DNA from: Nocardioides alpinus
Lineage (GTDB): Bacteria > Actinomycetota > Actinomycetes > Propionibacteriales > Nocardioidaceae
NCBI RefSeq assembly: GCF_900112035.1
Contig: NZ_FOKC01000002.1
Location: 452,258-516,257, forward strand
Length of the DNA: 64,000 nt
Reading direction: 5' to 3'
Each line of letters opens with the position of its first letter. Positions within the stretch are counted from its first letter, which is position 1. A program made the position numbers and the translations under genes. Positions 1 through 9,647 of the stretch are shown here, piece by piece. The notes beneath the pieces were generated by a model. The model saw only the letters and a list, made by a program, of their open reading frames with translations. It ran no database searches and was not told the DNA's origin.

Positions 1-1
1 C

Positions 2-544
2 TACACCACCGCGCTCGAGGTCACCGAGAAGTTCTTCTGGGAGTTCTGCGACGACTACCTCGAGCTGGTTAAGGAGCGGGCGTACGACACCGACGGCGGC
101 CAGGCGACCGAGTCGGCGCGCGCGACCCTCGCGATCGCCCTCCACACGCAGCTGAGGCTCCTCGCGCCGTTCCTGCCCTACGCCACCGAAGAGGTCTGGT
201 CGTGGTGGCAGGACGGCTCGATCCACCACGCCGCCTGGCCCACCGCCGCCGACCTCGGCTCCGCCGCCGCGTCCCAGCCGCTGGTGCTCGACGCCGTCGC
301 CGGGGCCCTGACCGGCATCCGCGGCGCCAAGTCGCAGGCCAAGGCCAAGATGCGGGCACCACTGTCACGCGTCGTGATCACCGGTCCCGGGGCCCTCGTC
401 GCGGCTGCCCAGCAGGCGCAGGACGACCTGCGGGCGGTCGGCAACGTGGTCGGCGACCTGGAGTTCGTCACCGACGAGTCCGCGACCGAACTGCGGGTCA
501 GCGCCGAGCTGGCACCGGTCGAGGACGCACCGGCGCCGGAGTAG
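2..544 (+). CDS. valS: Valyl-tRNA synthetase, C-terminal part (cut by window start)
   Basis: Last 180 residues of valyl-tRNA synthetase, the cytoplasmic enzyme that charges tRNA-Val. The frame is already open at base 2, so the Rossmann catalytic core with HIGH and KMSKS lies before the window. What is visible is the end of the class Ia helical anticodon-binding domain (FWEFCDDYLELVKER near residue 12, LLAPFLPYATEEVWSWW near 54), then an Ala-rich tail that fits the C-terminal tRNA-binding arm (IRGAKSQAKAKM near 106). The TAG stop is one base from the stop of the convergent gene, with no separate terminator between them. Another class Ia synthetase is possible but fits the ATEEVW helix and tail less well. 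Confidence 0.9.
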   Translation, partial: YTTALEVTEKFFWEFCDDYLELVKERAYDTDGGQATESARATLAIALHTQLRLLAPFLPYATEEVWSWWQDGSIHHAAWPTAADLGSAAASQPLVLDAVAGALTGIRGAKSQAKAKMRAPLSRVVITGPGALVAAAQQAQDDLRAVGNVVGDLEFVTDESATELRVSAELAPVEDAPAPE

Positions 545-545
545 G

Positions 546-1292
546 TCAGCCCTTGCGGGCGGCCTTCTCGGCTGCCCGCTCGGCGGCCTCGGCCGCCTTC
601 TCAGCAGCCTTCTCGGCATGCTTGACCGCGTGGTCGGCGGACTTCTGCTCCGCGCGGGCCAGCTTCTCTGCGTCGCGCTCGGCGTGACGCTGGGCCTTGG
701 CGGCGTCGCGCGCAGCCTTGTCGGCAGCCCTGGCGGCCTTGTCCGCGTCGCGCTGCGCCTTGCGGGCGGCCTTGTCCGCGTCGCGCTGAGCCTTGCGCGC
801 GGCCTTGTCCGCGTCGCGCTGCGCCTTGCGCGCGGCCTTGTCAGCGGCCTTGTCGGACCTGTCGTCGGCCTGGTCCGACGAGGCGGTGTCCGGGGCGGGC
901 GGTTCCGTCTGGAGGTCCACCTGCGCCTCGACCACGTCGGACTCCTTGTCGGACTCCTGGTCGGTGACCTTCGCTGCGTCCTTGGCGGGCACGGGCCCAC
1001 CGGCGGACACGCCGAGCGGCTGCGCGCTGAGCTCGGCCGGGATGCTCACCGGGGTCGGCTCGGCCGGAGCAGCGACCGGGGCCGGTGCGCGGTCGACGTT
1101 GCCGCCCGCGGCGGCGGCGATCGGCTTGCCGGGGTGGAAGAGTTCGAGGGCCCAGCCCCGACCGACGGACAAGGTCATCAGGACGGCGCAGAGCACCGCC
1201 ACCAGAGCGAACCCCACGAGCGGCCGCTTCGGATCAACCCCCACGGGTTCCCCTTCCCACATGCTGACGAGACGCCAGTCTGGAGGGGTCAT
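546..1292 (-). CDS. Membrane-anchored protein with Ala/Lys-rich hendecad coiled coil
   Basis: Unrecognised 248-residue protein. A hydrophobic segment at about residues 25-49 looks like one membrane anchor. A Pro/Ala-rich linker follows (about 57-145), then a charged Ala/Lys/Asp region from 146 to the end. Within that region DKAARKAQRDA is repeated three times in tandem (residues 151-183) and decays into related units. An 11-residue period is the hendecad spacing of long right-handed or straight coiled coils, so the tail is probably a rod outside or beneath the membrane. The start could instead be Met11, which would shorten the cytoplasmic leader. It stands alone, convergent with valS. Function unknown; nothing enzymatic is visible. 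Confidence 0.7.
   Translation of the reverse strand: MTPPDWRLVSMWEGEPVGVDPKRPLVGFALVAVLCAVLMTLSVGRGWALELFHPGKPIAAAAGGNVDRAPAPVAAPAEPTPVSIPAELSAQPLGVSAGGPVPAKDAAKVTDQESDKESDVVEAQVDLQTEPPAPDTASSDQADDRSDKAADKAARKAQRDADKAARKAQRDADKAARKAQRDADKAARAADKAARDAAKAQRHAERDAEKLARAEQKSADHAVKHAEKAAEKAAEAAERAAEKAARKG
744..842 (-). repeat. Three tandem 33-bp in-frame repeats
   Basis: Three nearly identical 33-base units each encode DKAARKAQRDA inside the membrane-anchored coiled-coil gene, with partial units on both sides. Near identity at the DNA level, not only the protein level, points to recent slippage or duplication, so copy number may vary between strains. Confidence 0.85.
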
Positions 1293-1379
1293 GACGCATG
1301 ATCACGGCCGATAGTCACGAATAGTCCGAAATGACTAGACCGGGGTGGTCAGGACGGGCCACGCAGGCCGGTCAGCGAC

Positions 1380-2660
<1,281 letters not shown>

Positions 2661-2754
2661 GAGTCGTGTCCTCCAGTCTTGCCGGAAAGGGGTTCCGGCT
2701 CTCAACACCCTGCACCGTGCTGTCTTCCAACAGGCCCGACGACGGTACCCCGTG

Positions 2755-2775
2755 CCGGCCCCCGACGGGGGCCGG
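2755..2775 (-). terminator. Hairpin between clpP2 and clpX
   Basis: Perfect 9-bp stem CCGGCCCCC/GGGGGCCGG with a three-base loop, in the gap between the clpP2 stop and the clpX start. There is no clear T-tract, as is common in actinobacteria. It could terminate or attenuate clpP1P2 transcripts and partly uncouple clpX. Confidence 0.5.
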
Positions 2776-2819
2776 ACACGAGATGTCGCGGGTCATGATT
2801 TCGTCAGTCCCCGACCCGC

Positions 2820-3428
2820 TCAGACGAGCGCGGGGGTGGCCTTGCGGGACTCGATGACGGCGTCGATCAGGCCGTACTCGACGGCCTGCGCGGCGGTGAG
2901 GATCTTGTCGCGCTCGATGTCCTTGCTGACCTGCTCGATGTCCTTGCCGCTGGAGTCGGCGATCATCCGCTCGAGCAGCTCGCGCATCCGCAGGATCTCG
3001 TTGGCCTGAATCTCGATGTCGGAGGTCTGGCCGAACGTGCCCTCGGTGTAGGGCTGGTGGATCAGGATGCGGCTGTTGGGCAGCGCCATCCGCTTGCCCT
3101 TCGCGCCGGCTCCCAGCAGGATCGCGGCCGCGGAGGCGGCCTGCCCGATGCACACGGTCTGCACGTCGGGCTTGATGAAGTTCATCGTGTCGTAGATCGC
3201 CGTCAGCGCGGTGAACGAGCCGCCGGGGCTGTTGATGTAGATGCTGATGTCGCTGTCGGGGTTCATCGTCTCCAGGCACATGAGCTGGGCGATGACCGCG
3301 TTGGCGACGTCGTCGCTGATCGGGGTGCCGAGGTAGATGATCCGGTCCTCGAAGAGCTTGGCGAAGGGGTCGATGCGGCGGAACCCGTAGGAGGTCCGCT
3401 CTTCCCACTGGGGGATGTAGTAGTTCAT
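2820..3428 (-). CDS. clpP2: ATP-dependent Clp protease proteolytic subunit ClpP2
   Basis: Serine peptidase subunit of the Clp barrel, 202 residues. The catalytic triad is visible: Ser in GQAASAAA, His in LIHQP and Asp in DIERDKILTA. The order of the two clp genes and the N-terminal sequence (NYYIPQWEERTSYGFRRIDP) match the actinobacterial second paralogue, which forms a mixed ClpP1P2 tetradecamer and docks ClpX or ClpC1. It starts five bases after the clpP1 stop, so the two are co-translated from one transcript and made in matched amounts. Confidence 0.95.
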   Translation of the reverse strand: MNYYIPQWEERTSYGFRRIDPFAKLFEDRIIYLGTPISDDVANAVIAQLMCLETMNPDSDISIYINSPGGSFTALTAIYDTMNFIKPDVQTVCIGQAASAAAILLGAGAKGKRMALPNSRILIHQPYTEGTFGQTSDIEIQANEILRMRELLERMIADSSGKDIEQVSKDIERDKILTAAQAVEYGLIDAVIESRKATPALV

Positions 3429-3433
3429 CTCGT

Positions 3434-4075
3434 TCAGTCCTTCGTCCTGGCCGGGCGGCCCTCGTCTGCGGCTTCGCGGGCATTGGTGACCACCTTGTCG
3501 ACCAGGCCGTACTCGACGGCCTGCTCGGCGGTGAACCAGCGGTCACGGTCGGCGTCGGCGACGACCTGCTCGACGGTCTGGCCGGTGTGCTCGGCGATCA
3601 GGTCGAGCAGCACCTTCTTGATGTGGAGCGACTGCTGGGCCTGGATCTTGATGTCGGAGGCCGAGCCGCCCATCCCCGAGGAGGGCTGGTGCATCATGAT
3701 CCGCGCGTGCGGGAGGGCGTAGCGCTTGCCCTTGGTGCCGGCGCAGAGGAGGAACTGGCCCATCGAGGCGGCCAGGCCCATGCCGACCGTGGCGACGTCG
3801 TTGGGGATGTAGTTCATCGTGTCGTAGATCGCCATGCCGGCGTCGACCGAGCCGCCGGGGCTGTTGATGTGCAGGAAGATGTCGGCCTCGGGGTCCTCTG
3901 CGGAGAGCAGGAGGAGCTGCGCGCAGATCGCGTTGGCGTTCTGGTCGCGCACCTCCGAACCGAGGAAGACGATGCGCTCGCGGAGCAGGCGCTGGTAGAT
4001 GTGGTCATCGAGGCCATACATCCCACCGGCGCCGTTCATCTCGGGCGAGAGGGCTGGGCTGGAGTTCTGGTTCAC
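3434..4075 (-). CDS. clpP1: ATP-dependent Clp protease proteolytic subunit ClpP1
   Basis: First Clp peptidase subunit of the operon. The Ser of GLAASMGQF, the His of MMHQPSS and the Asp of [13 protein letters not shown] form the triad, and [12 protein letters not shown] shapes the oxyanion region. The frame stays open well upstream into the MarR gene, so the start is a judgement: GTG at 4075 ([13 protein letters not shown]) gives 213 residues, a normal family length. ATG at 4039 is the alternative and neither has a strong Shine-Dalgarno. A ClgR-type box lies about 52 bases upstream, consistent with stress induction of the clpP1P2 operon. Confidence 0.92.
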   Translation of the reverse strand: MNQNSSPALSPEMNGAGGMYGLDDHIYQRLLRERIVFLGSEVRDQNANAICAQLLLLSAEDPEADIFLHINSPGGSVDAGMAIYDTMNYIPNDVATVGMGLAASMGQFLLCAGTKGKRYALPHARIMMHQPSSGMGGSASDIKIQAQQSLHIKKVLLDLIAEHTGQTVEQVVADADRDRWFTAEQAVEYGLVDKVVTNAREAADEGRPARTKD

Positions 4076-4126
4076 GCTGGCGACACTAGCCGGAAGGTCG
4101 GACACTTCCACGCGATGACCCACCCT

Positions 4127-4144
4127 GTTCGCCCACAGCGGATT
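4127..4144 (-). promoter_or_regulatory. ClgR-type box upstream of clpP1
   Basis: Read on the plus strand, GTTCGC-CCACA-GCG followed by GATT matches the ClgR consensus GTTCGC-N5-GCG described for Streptomyces clp genes. It lies between the MarR gene and clpP1, about 52 bases before the chosen clpP1 start. ClgR activates clpP1P2 and clpC in related actinobacteria; clgR itself is not in this window. Confidence 0.65.
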
Positions 4145-4163
4145 CCGTGCCCCGACGTGCCGC

Positions 4164-4589
4164 TCAGCCGAGCGCGACCTCCTCGAGCACCTCGCGGAAG
4201 ACGCGGTAGCGCTCGGCTCCCACCTGCGTGGCCCACGCCTCGTCGTACGCCTCGAGCACTGCTGCCGCACGGGCGCGGGCCTCACGGCCGGCGGGCGTGA
4301 GGCGCACCCGGCGGGCCCGGGCGTCGTGGTCGGCGACGGCCACCTCCACCATCCCGAGCGCCGCGAGCTGGCGGACGAACTGTCCGCACCCCTGCGTGGT
4401 CATCTCGGCGCACTCGGCGAGCTCGGTGATGGTCAGTCCCTCCGGCGGCAGCCACTCCAGGACGCGCAGCTGGGAGGGACGCAGCTCGGGCGCCTCCTCG
4501 GCGAGGCGCTCACGCAGGCGCCCGAAGACCATCCCCATCAGCATGGGGAGGTGGGGCTCGACGGCAGGCAACCGGTTGACACCAGACAT
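4164..4589 (-). CDS. MarR-family transcriptional regulator
   Basis: A 141-residue winged-helix repressor. An N-terminal dimerisation helix precedes a helix-turn-helix around residues 38-75 ([19 protein letters not shown], then [19 protein letters not shown]) and a wing with [17 protein letters not shown] at about 88-104. It is transcribed divergently from the phosphotransferase gene only 24 bases away. Two similar short palindromes overlap the two start regions, so it probably represses itself and its neighbour. The ligand cannot be guessed from sequence. Confidence 0.85.
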   Translation of the reverse strand: MSGVNRLPAVEPHLPMLMGMVFGRLRERLAEEAPELRPSQLRVLEWLPPEGLTITELAECAEMTTQGCGQFVRQLAALGMVEVAVADHDARARRVRLTPAGREARARAAAVLEAYDEAWATQVGAERYRVFREVLEEVALG

Positions 4590-4590
4590 G

Positions 4591-4627
4591 AAAGCAGCTT
4601 ACCTTTCTTGGTCATGAAAGCAACTTT
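4591..4627. promoter_or_regulatory. Paired MarR operator candidates
   Basis: AAAGCAGCTTA (4591-4601) and AAAGCAACTTT (4617-4627) are short palindromes repeated in direct orientation exactly 26 bases apart, inside a longer direct repeat CATGAAAGCARCTT. They cover the start codons of the divergent MarR and phosphotransferase genes, the usual place for MarR auto-repression. Confidence 0.55.
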
Positions 4628-5780
4628 CGCGACCGGCGCGGCGCGAGCACCCCGGCGCGAGGTGCTGGGCGACGACGACGTCACCGACGCCGAGCTGGCC
4701 GCGATGGTCGCCGACCTGTGGTGCGTTCGCGCCGTGACGCTGCTGGACTCGTCGGCCGAGACGGTCGACTACGACGTGCCGTCCATCCTCACCGGCGCCC
4801 GCACGTGGGTGCGGGGCCACGCCGATGCAGGACTCGGCGCCCGCGAGTTCACGTTGTTCGTCAAGCGGGTGCACAACTGGCGCCACTCCCCCGCCTTCGC
4901 CTTCGTGCCGGCCGACATCGCCGAGTGGGCCGCCGCGTCCGTGCCGTGGCGCGCGGAGCCACTCCTCTACGCCTCCGACCTCGCCGAGCGGCTGCCCGAG
5001 GGGCTCGGCGTGCCGCGGGGCCTGAGGGTCGACGAGCACGACGACGAGACCGCCGTGGTCTGGATCGAGGCCGTCGAGTGCGACCCGGCCCCGTGGACGT
5101 ACGACGACAGCGTCCGCGCCGCGCGCCTGCTGGGCCGCCTCTCCGCCAGCCCGCAGGTCGCCCCGCTCGCCGACATCGACCCCCAGCCCTGGCACATCGA
5201 CTCCTTCGTCAAGGGCCGGCTCGCGTTCACCGTGCTGCCCGGCCTCCACGACGACGCCACGTGGCGTCAGCCGACGGTCGCGGAGCACTTCGGGGACCTG
5301 CGCGACGGCCTGAGGGCCGCCGCGGGCCGCCTCGACGCCGTCGCCCGCGAGTTCGACGGCAGCCTGCACCGGGCCGCGCACGGCGACGCCTGCCCCAACA
5401 ACCTGCTGCGTCGTACGGGCGAGTCCGGCCTCACCCTGATCGACTTCGGGTTCTGGCGCTCGCAACCGGTGGGCTTCGACCTCTCCCAGCTCCTGGTCGG
5501 AGACATCCAGATCGGGCGCCAGGACGCCGACGACCTCCCCGAGCGCGCCGAGGCATGCGTGCGTGCGTACGCCGCCGGGCTCGCCGACGAGGGCCTCGAG
5601 GTGCCGCTCGAGCAGGTGCGACGCAGCCATGCGGTGAGCCTGATGCTCTTCAACGGCCTGCCGAGCCTCCCGACGGAGGTGCTGCCGGACGAAGCGGCGT
5701 TCGACCACTGGACCCGGCAGCGCGCGGCCATCGCCCGCTACGCCCTCGACGTGCTGGCGCGGACCGAGCCCACCGCCTGA
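4614..5780 (+). CDS. Aminoglycoside/choline kinase-fold phosphotransferase
   Basis: A 388-residue protein of the APH/choline kinase superfamily, which transfers the ATP gamma-phosphate to a small hydroxylated substrate. The C-lobe carries the Brenner-type catalytic loop HGDACPNNLL (about residue 260) and the metal-binding segment LIDFGFW (about 279). The N-lobe is divergent, with no clear glycine-rich loop. It starts at the ATG at 4614, next to a divergent MarR gene and inside the paired operator, so expression is probably ligand-induced. An antibiotic, an amino alcohol or a sugar are all possible substrates; drug resistance should not be assumed. Confidence 0.75.
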   Translation: MKATFATGAARAPRREVLGDDDVTDAELAAMVADLWCVRAVTLLDSSAETVDYDVPSILTGARTWVRGHADAGLGAREFTLFVKRVHNWRHSPAFAFVPADIAEWAAASVPWRAEPLLYASDLAERLPEGLGVPRGLRVDEHDDETAVVWIEAVECDPAPWTYDDSVRAARLLGRLSASPQVAPLADIDPQPWHIDSFVKGRLAFTVLPGLHDDATWRQPTVAEHFGDLRDGLRAAAGRLDAVAREFDGSLHRAAHGDACPNNLLRRTGESGLTLIDFGFWRSQPVGFDLSQLLVGDIQIGRQDADDLPERAEACVRAYAAGLADEGLEVPLEQVRRSHAVSLMLFNGLPSLPTEVLPDEAAFDHWTRQRAAIARYALDVLARTEPTA

Positions 5781-5792
5781 CCCCGCAACGCC

Positions 5793-5828
5793 GACCGGCG
5801 CCCACCCCCGAGGGGATGGACGCCGGTC
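5793..5828. terminator. Hairpin between convergent phosphotransferase and tig
   Basis: Arms GACCGGCG and CGCCGGTC enclose a further C-rich/G-rich inner stem. It lies between the two convergent stop codons and can serve both directions. Confidence 0.6.
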
Positions 5829-5844
5829 ACGGTGGGGGTGAGGC

Positions 5845-7236
5845 TCAGGCCTCGTCCTCCGGGGTGGTCTCCGCGTCGGCCTCGGCCGCAGCCTCGTCGA
5901 CGGGCTCGCCGATGGTGCCGTCGGGACGCAGGTTCTTGAGCTCGACCACGTTGCCCGAGGCGTCCGTGACGGTCGCGGACTCCACGATCGTCGCGAGCGC
6001 CTTGCCGCGCAGGATCTCCTGCACGAGCTCGGGGATGTGGTTGTGCTCGAACATGTGGTTGGCGAACTCCTGCGGGTCCTGGCCGGACTGCTGGGCGCGC
6101 CGCACGAGGTGCTCGGAGAGCTCGGCCTGCTCGATGCCGAACTCCTCCTTCTTGGCGACCTTGTCGAGGATGAACTGGGCGGCGACGGCGTCGCGGACCC
6201 GGCGCTCGAGGTCTGCCTCGAACTCCTCCTGGGTCTGGCCCTCGTCCTCGAGGTACTTCTCCATGGTGATGCCGGCCATCGCGAGCTGCTGCTCGACGTT
6301 CTGGCGACGGGCGTTGAGCTCGTCGGTCACCATGACCTCGGGCAGCGGGATGTCGACCTTCTCGAGCAGGGCCTCGAGCACGGCGTCGCGAGCGGCAGCG
6401 GCCTGCTCGAGGCGCTTGCCACGACCGAGGCGCTCGCGCACGTCGGCGGTGAGCTCGTCGGCGGTGTCGAACTCGGAGGCGAGCTGGGCGAACTCGTCGT
6501 CGTACTCGGGGAGCTGCTGCTCCTGGACGGCGGTCACCGTCACGGTCACCTGGACCTGCTCGCCGACGAGGTCGCCGCCGACCAGCTCGGAGTCGAAGGT
6601 GGCGTCGTCGCCGGCGCTGAGACCGACGAGGGCCTCGTCGAGGCCGTCGATCATGCCGCCGCGGCCGACCTTGTAGGACATGCCGCTGACCTCACCGCCC
6701 TCGACGGCCTCGCCGTCGGTGGCCGCGACCAGGTCGATGGTGACGAAGTCGCCGTCGGCGGCCGCGCGCTCGACGGGGGCGAGGGTGCCGAAGCGCTCAC
6801 GCAGTGCCTCGACCTGCTCGTCGACGTCGGTGTCGCTGATCTCGATGTCCTCGACCGAGGCCTCGAGGCCGTCGTAGGCCGGGAGCTCGAAGTCGGGCTT
6901 GACGTCGACCTCGGCGGTGAACTCGAGGGACTCGTTGTCCTCGAACTTCGTCACCTCGATCTCGGGCTGGGCCAGCGGCTCGAGGTCGTGCTCCTGGAGC
7001 GCGGCCATGTACTGCTGGGGCACGACGGCGTTGATCGCCTCGTCGAGGACCGGCCCGCGGCCGACCTGACGGTCGATGACCGCCGGCGGAACCTTGCCGC
7101 GGCGGAAGCCCGGGACGTTGATCTGCTGCGCGATCTTCTGGTAGGCCGCGTCGAGGCTCGGCTTGAGCTCCTCGAAGGGCACCTCGACGGTCAGCTTGGC
7201 CCGGGTCGGGCTCAAGGTCTCGACGGCGCTCTTCAC
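5845..7236 (-). CDS. tig: Trigger factor, ribosome-bound chaperone and prolyl isomerase
   Basis: Ribosome-associated folding factor, 463 residues. The N-terminal ribosome-docking signature GFRRGKVP is present at about residues 43-50 within VPGFRRGKVPPAVIDRQVG. An FKBP-like peptidyl-prolyl isomerase domain follows (about 150-240), then the helical C-terminal substrate cradle and an acidic Glu/Ala-rich tail that is commonly longer in actinobacteria. Trigger factor and clpP/clpX are close neighbours in many bacteria, as here. The ATG start gives MKSAVETLSPTRAKL, the family's usual beginning. Confidence 0.96.
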   Translation of the reverse strand: MKSAVETLSPTRAKLTVEVPFEELKPSLDAAYQKIAQQINVPGFRRGKVPPAVIDRQVGRGPVLDEAINAVVPQQYMAALQEHDLEPLAQPEIEVTKFEDNESLEFTAEVDVKPDFELPAYDGLEASVEDIEISDTDVDEQVEALRERFGTLAPVERAAADGDFVTIDLVAATDGEAVEGGEVSGMSYKVGRGGMIDGLDEALVGLSAGDDATFDSELVGGDLVGEQVQVTVTVTAVQEQQLPEYDDEFAQLASEFDTADELTADVRERLGRGKRLEQAAAARDAVLEALLEKVDIPLPEVMVTDELNARRQNVEQQLAMAGITMEKYLEDEGQTQEEFEADLERRVRDAVAAQFILDKVAKKEEFGIEQAELSEHLVRRAQQSGQDPQEFANHMFEHNHIPELVQEILRGKALATIVESATVTDASGNVVELKNLRPDGTIGEPVDEAAAEADAETTPEDEA

Positions 7237-7391
7237 AAATGTCTCCTGATGCTGAAGGTCATGGGTCGTCCCACGGGGGAACGTGGGGGTGTCGGTGCGG
7301 CGCGCAGGCAGGAGCCCGGCGACTGCAAACCTCGTCAGTCTATCGACGCGTCGCGCTGAGGCCGAATCACGCCCGCGCTCGGACTCCGTGG

Positions 7392-7464
7392 TCGGGGCGA
7401 CAGGACTCGAACCTGCGGTCTCCTGCTCCCAAAGCAGGCGCGCTAGCCACTACGCTACGCCCCG
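7392..7464 (-). tRNA. tRNA-Pro (anticodon TGG)
   Basis: The minus strand folds into a full cloverleaf: acceptor CGGGGCG/CGCCCCG, anticodon arm CCTGC-TTTGGGA-GCAGG with anticodon TGG, T arm GCAGG-TTCGAGT-CCTGT, discriminator A. CCA is not encoded. Confidence 0.95.
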
Positions 7465-7503
7465 CCAAACGGGCCCCCGGACGAGCAGAGGAGGCCTGCT
7501 TGG

Positions 7504-7574
7504 AGCGGATGACGGGAATCGAACCCGCGTAGCCAGTTTGGAAGACTGGGGCTCTACCATTGAGCTACATCCGC
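7504..7574 (-). tRNA. tRNA-Gly (anticodon TCC)
   Basis: Minus-strand cloverleaf with acceptor GCGGATG/CATCCGC, anticodon arm CCAGT-CTTCCAA-ACTGG giving TCC, T arm GCGGG-TTCGATT-CCCGT, discriminator T and no encoded CCA. It lies 39 bases ahead of tRNA-Pro, probably in the same transcript. Together the two fill the 430-base gap between tig and the phosphatase gene. Confidence 0.95.
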
Positions 7575-7668
7575 GCGCTCCGGCGACGTGCTCGACGCCG
7601 ATGCGGGTGTCATGGTGCCACACCCGTGAGCGTGCACCGCAACCCGGCTCGTACGACGTCCGGCCGCG

Positions 7669-8751
7669 TCAGCGCCGGTGGACGAGCATCAGCGCGCGGT
7701 CGTCGTTGCGCGATCCGATGGACTCGATGATCCGGGTCGCGCCGCCCTCGAAGTCGCCGCGCAGCAGCCGCTCGGCCTGACCGAGCATCTTGTCGATGCC
7801 CGATCCGATGTCGCGGGTGCGGGTCTCGACCATCCCGTCGGTGTAGAGCAGGAGGGCGTCGCCGCTGCGCATCTCACCGGACGTCGCGGCGTAGGTCGTC
7901 CCCTCGATCAGGCCGAGGATCGGCCCCTCGGTCTCGATCACCTCCCACCGTCCCGACCCCGCGTGCCGCAGGGCGGCCGGCGGGTGCCCGGCCGTGCGCA
8001 GCTCGAAGCGACCGGTCGTCAGGTCGAGGGACAGGTGGATGGCGGTCGCGAACCCCTCCTCCCAGTCTTGGCGCAGGAGGTAGGTGTTGGCGGCGGCGAG
8101 GAAGTCGGCCGGGGGCAGCGCGCTGATCAGGCCGCCGATCGCGCCGGAGAGCAGGAGGGCACGGGTGCCGGCGCCCTGGCCCTTCCCGGAGACGTCGACG
8201 ACGGCGACCTCGAGGAGCTCGCCGACGCGTGAGGCGACGATGAAGTCGCCCGCGAACGGGGTGCCACCCGCCGACCGCAGCTCTGCCGCGACGTACCACT
8301 CGTCGGGCAGTGCGGGGATCCCGCCGTGGCGCAGGATCCGGTCGCGCAGGTCGATGAACATCTGCTCGCCCTGGATGCCGGCGACGCCGAGGCGTGAGCG
8401 GCGGAAGGACGAGAGGAGGACCACGAAGCCGAGGCCGAAGATGATGACCACTGTCAACGCGATCCGGATCGAGATGTCGTCCTGCGTCGGCACGACCAGC
8501 GCGAGCACCAGCAGCACGAACACCACGAACCACGGCAGCTGCCGGGGCCCGAGCATCAGGCTCGACACCACCAGCGGAACCAGCAACGTCACCAGCGGAG
8601 CGTCGACCGGGAACTGCCAGATGGCGACGCCGATGGCCACGGTGGCGACGACCAGCACGATGAGGGATCGCGACCCTCGTGGCACGACCCGGTTGAGCAG
8701 GTCGCGGGCGCGTTCGCCGAGGGTCGGTCGGCGCTCGCGGGCAGAACTCAC
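7669..8751 (-). CDS. Membrane-anchored PP2C-type (SpoIIE/RsbU) serine phosphatase
   Basis: A 360-residue phosphatase that probably dephosphorylates an anti-sigma-factor antagonist in a partner-switching pathway. The N-terminal third has about four hydrophobic segments (around residues 28-118). The cytoplasmic catalytic domain follows with GTPFAGDF, VVDVSGKG and LLLYTDGMVE. The first metal motif reads AGDFIVA, where RsbU-type enzymes have GDFYD, so one usual metal ligand is absent or displaced; the rest of the domain looks intact. GTG at 8751 is chosen because it overlaps the nei stop as GTGA and has GAGGAG upstream. It is last in the rpiB-nei operon; no sigma-factor gene is nearby. Confidence 0.85.
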   Translation of the reverse strand: MSSARERRPTLGERARDLLNRVVPRGSRSLIVLVVATVAIGVAIWQFPVDAPLVTLLVPLVVSSLMLGPRQLPWFVVFVLLVLALVVPTQDDISIRIALTVVIIFGLGFVVLLSSFRRSRLGVAGIQGEQMFIDLRDRILRHGGIPALPDEWYVAAELRSAGGTPFAGDFIVASRVGELLEVAVVDVSGKGQGAGTRALLLSGAIGGLISALPPADFLAAANTYLLRQDWEEGFATAIHLSLDLTTGRFELRTAGHPPAALRHAGSGRWEVIETEGPILGLIEGTTYAATSGEMRSGDALLLYTDGMVETRTRDIGSGIDKMLGQAERLLRGDFEGGATRIIESIGSRNDDRALMLVHRR

Positions 8752-9647
8752 GGTCGAGCTCCTCGCGACGGGCCAGTGTCCTTGTCCGTGAACTGTACGG
8801 CTCGCGAGCGGAACGCGGGCTGACATCGCGGACACCAGAAGATGTTGCGTCCGACCAGCTCACCGGTGCGCACGGCTGCACCGCAGACCAGGCACGGCAT
8901 CGACGTGCGGCGGTAGACGTACACCTCTCCGCCGTGGTCGTCCTTGCGCGGCGCGCGCCCCATGGCCTCCGGGGTGTGCTCTGGCCGGACCGTGTCGATC
9001 CGCCCGGAGTGCACGCCCTCGCCCATCAGCTCGACGAGGTCGGCCCACATTGCGCGCCACTGCCCGACGCGGAGGGTGTTGCCGGGCCGCAGCGGGTGGA
9101 TGCGGTGGCGGAAGAGCACCTCGGCGCGGTAGACGTTGCCGACGCCCGCCAGCACCTTCTGGTCCATCAGCAGGTCGCCGATCGTCCGGTGGCTCCGCGA
9201 GATCCGGTGCCAGGCGACGTCCGGGTCGGCATCGGCGCGGAGCGGGTCGGGACCGAGCCGGCCGATGACCTCTGCGCGCCGTTCGGGGCCGATGAGGTCG
9301 CACAGGATGGCGCCCCGGAGGTCGGCGTACGACGTTCCGCGCGGGTCGCGAGCCTCCGCGGTGACCAGCCGCAGCCGCACCGCCCCCACGGGGTCGGGCA
9401 CCTCGGCGACGCCGGCGTGCACGTCGAAGGTGCCGATCAGGCCGAGGTGGACGTGCACGAACCGCTCGCCGTCGAGCTCGACGAAGAGGTGCTTGCCGGC
9501 CGAGTCGGCCCCGAGCAGCCGGGCTCCGTCGAGCTGTTCGGCGTCGGCCTCGAACCGTCCCTGCGGCGAGGAGACCCGCACCGAACGCCCGGCGAACGCT
9601 GCATTCAGGTCGTCTGCCAGCCGGCGGAGGGTGTGGCCCTCAGGCAT
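8748..9647 (-). CDS. nei: Fpg/Nei-family DNA glycosylase (endonuclease VIII-like)
   Basis: Bifunctional DNA glycosylase/AP lyase that removes oxidised bases. The catalytic N-terminus PEGHTLRRLA (Pro2 nucleophile, Glu3) is the Nei rather than MutM form. The helix-two-turn-helix with DQKVLAGVGNVYRAEVLF is at about 160-178, and a C-terminal zinc finger (CLVCG and FWCPRCQ, about 253-278) binds the lesion strand. The ATG at 9647 overlaps the rpiB stop by eight bases, and the gene ends in a GTGA overlap with the phosphatase, so the three genes form one operon. Confidence 0.93.
   Translation of the reverse strand: MPEGHTLRRLADDLNAAFAGRSVRVSSPQGRFEADAEQLDGARLLGADSAGKHLFVELDGERFVHVHLGLIGTFDVHAGVAEVPDPVGAVRLRLVTAEARDPRGTSYADLRGAILCDLIGPERRAEVIGRLGPDPLRADADPDVAWHRISRSHRTIGDLLMDQKVLAGVGNVYRAEVLFRHRIHPLRPGNTLRVGQWRAMWADLVELMGEGVHSGRIDTVRPEHTPEAMGRAPRKDDHGGEVYVYRRTSMPCLVCGAAVRTGELVGRNIFWCPRCQPAFRSRAVQFTDKDTGPSRGARP

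Noticed and set aside
2661..2708. Longer clpX starting at an upstream in-frame codon
   Set aside because: The extra residues are not part of ClpX, and the GTG at 2660 has a strong GGAGG site.
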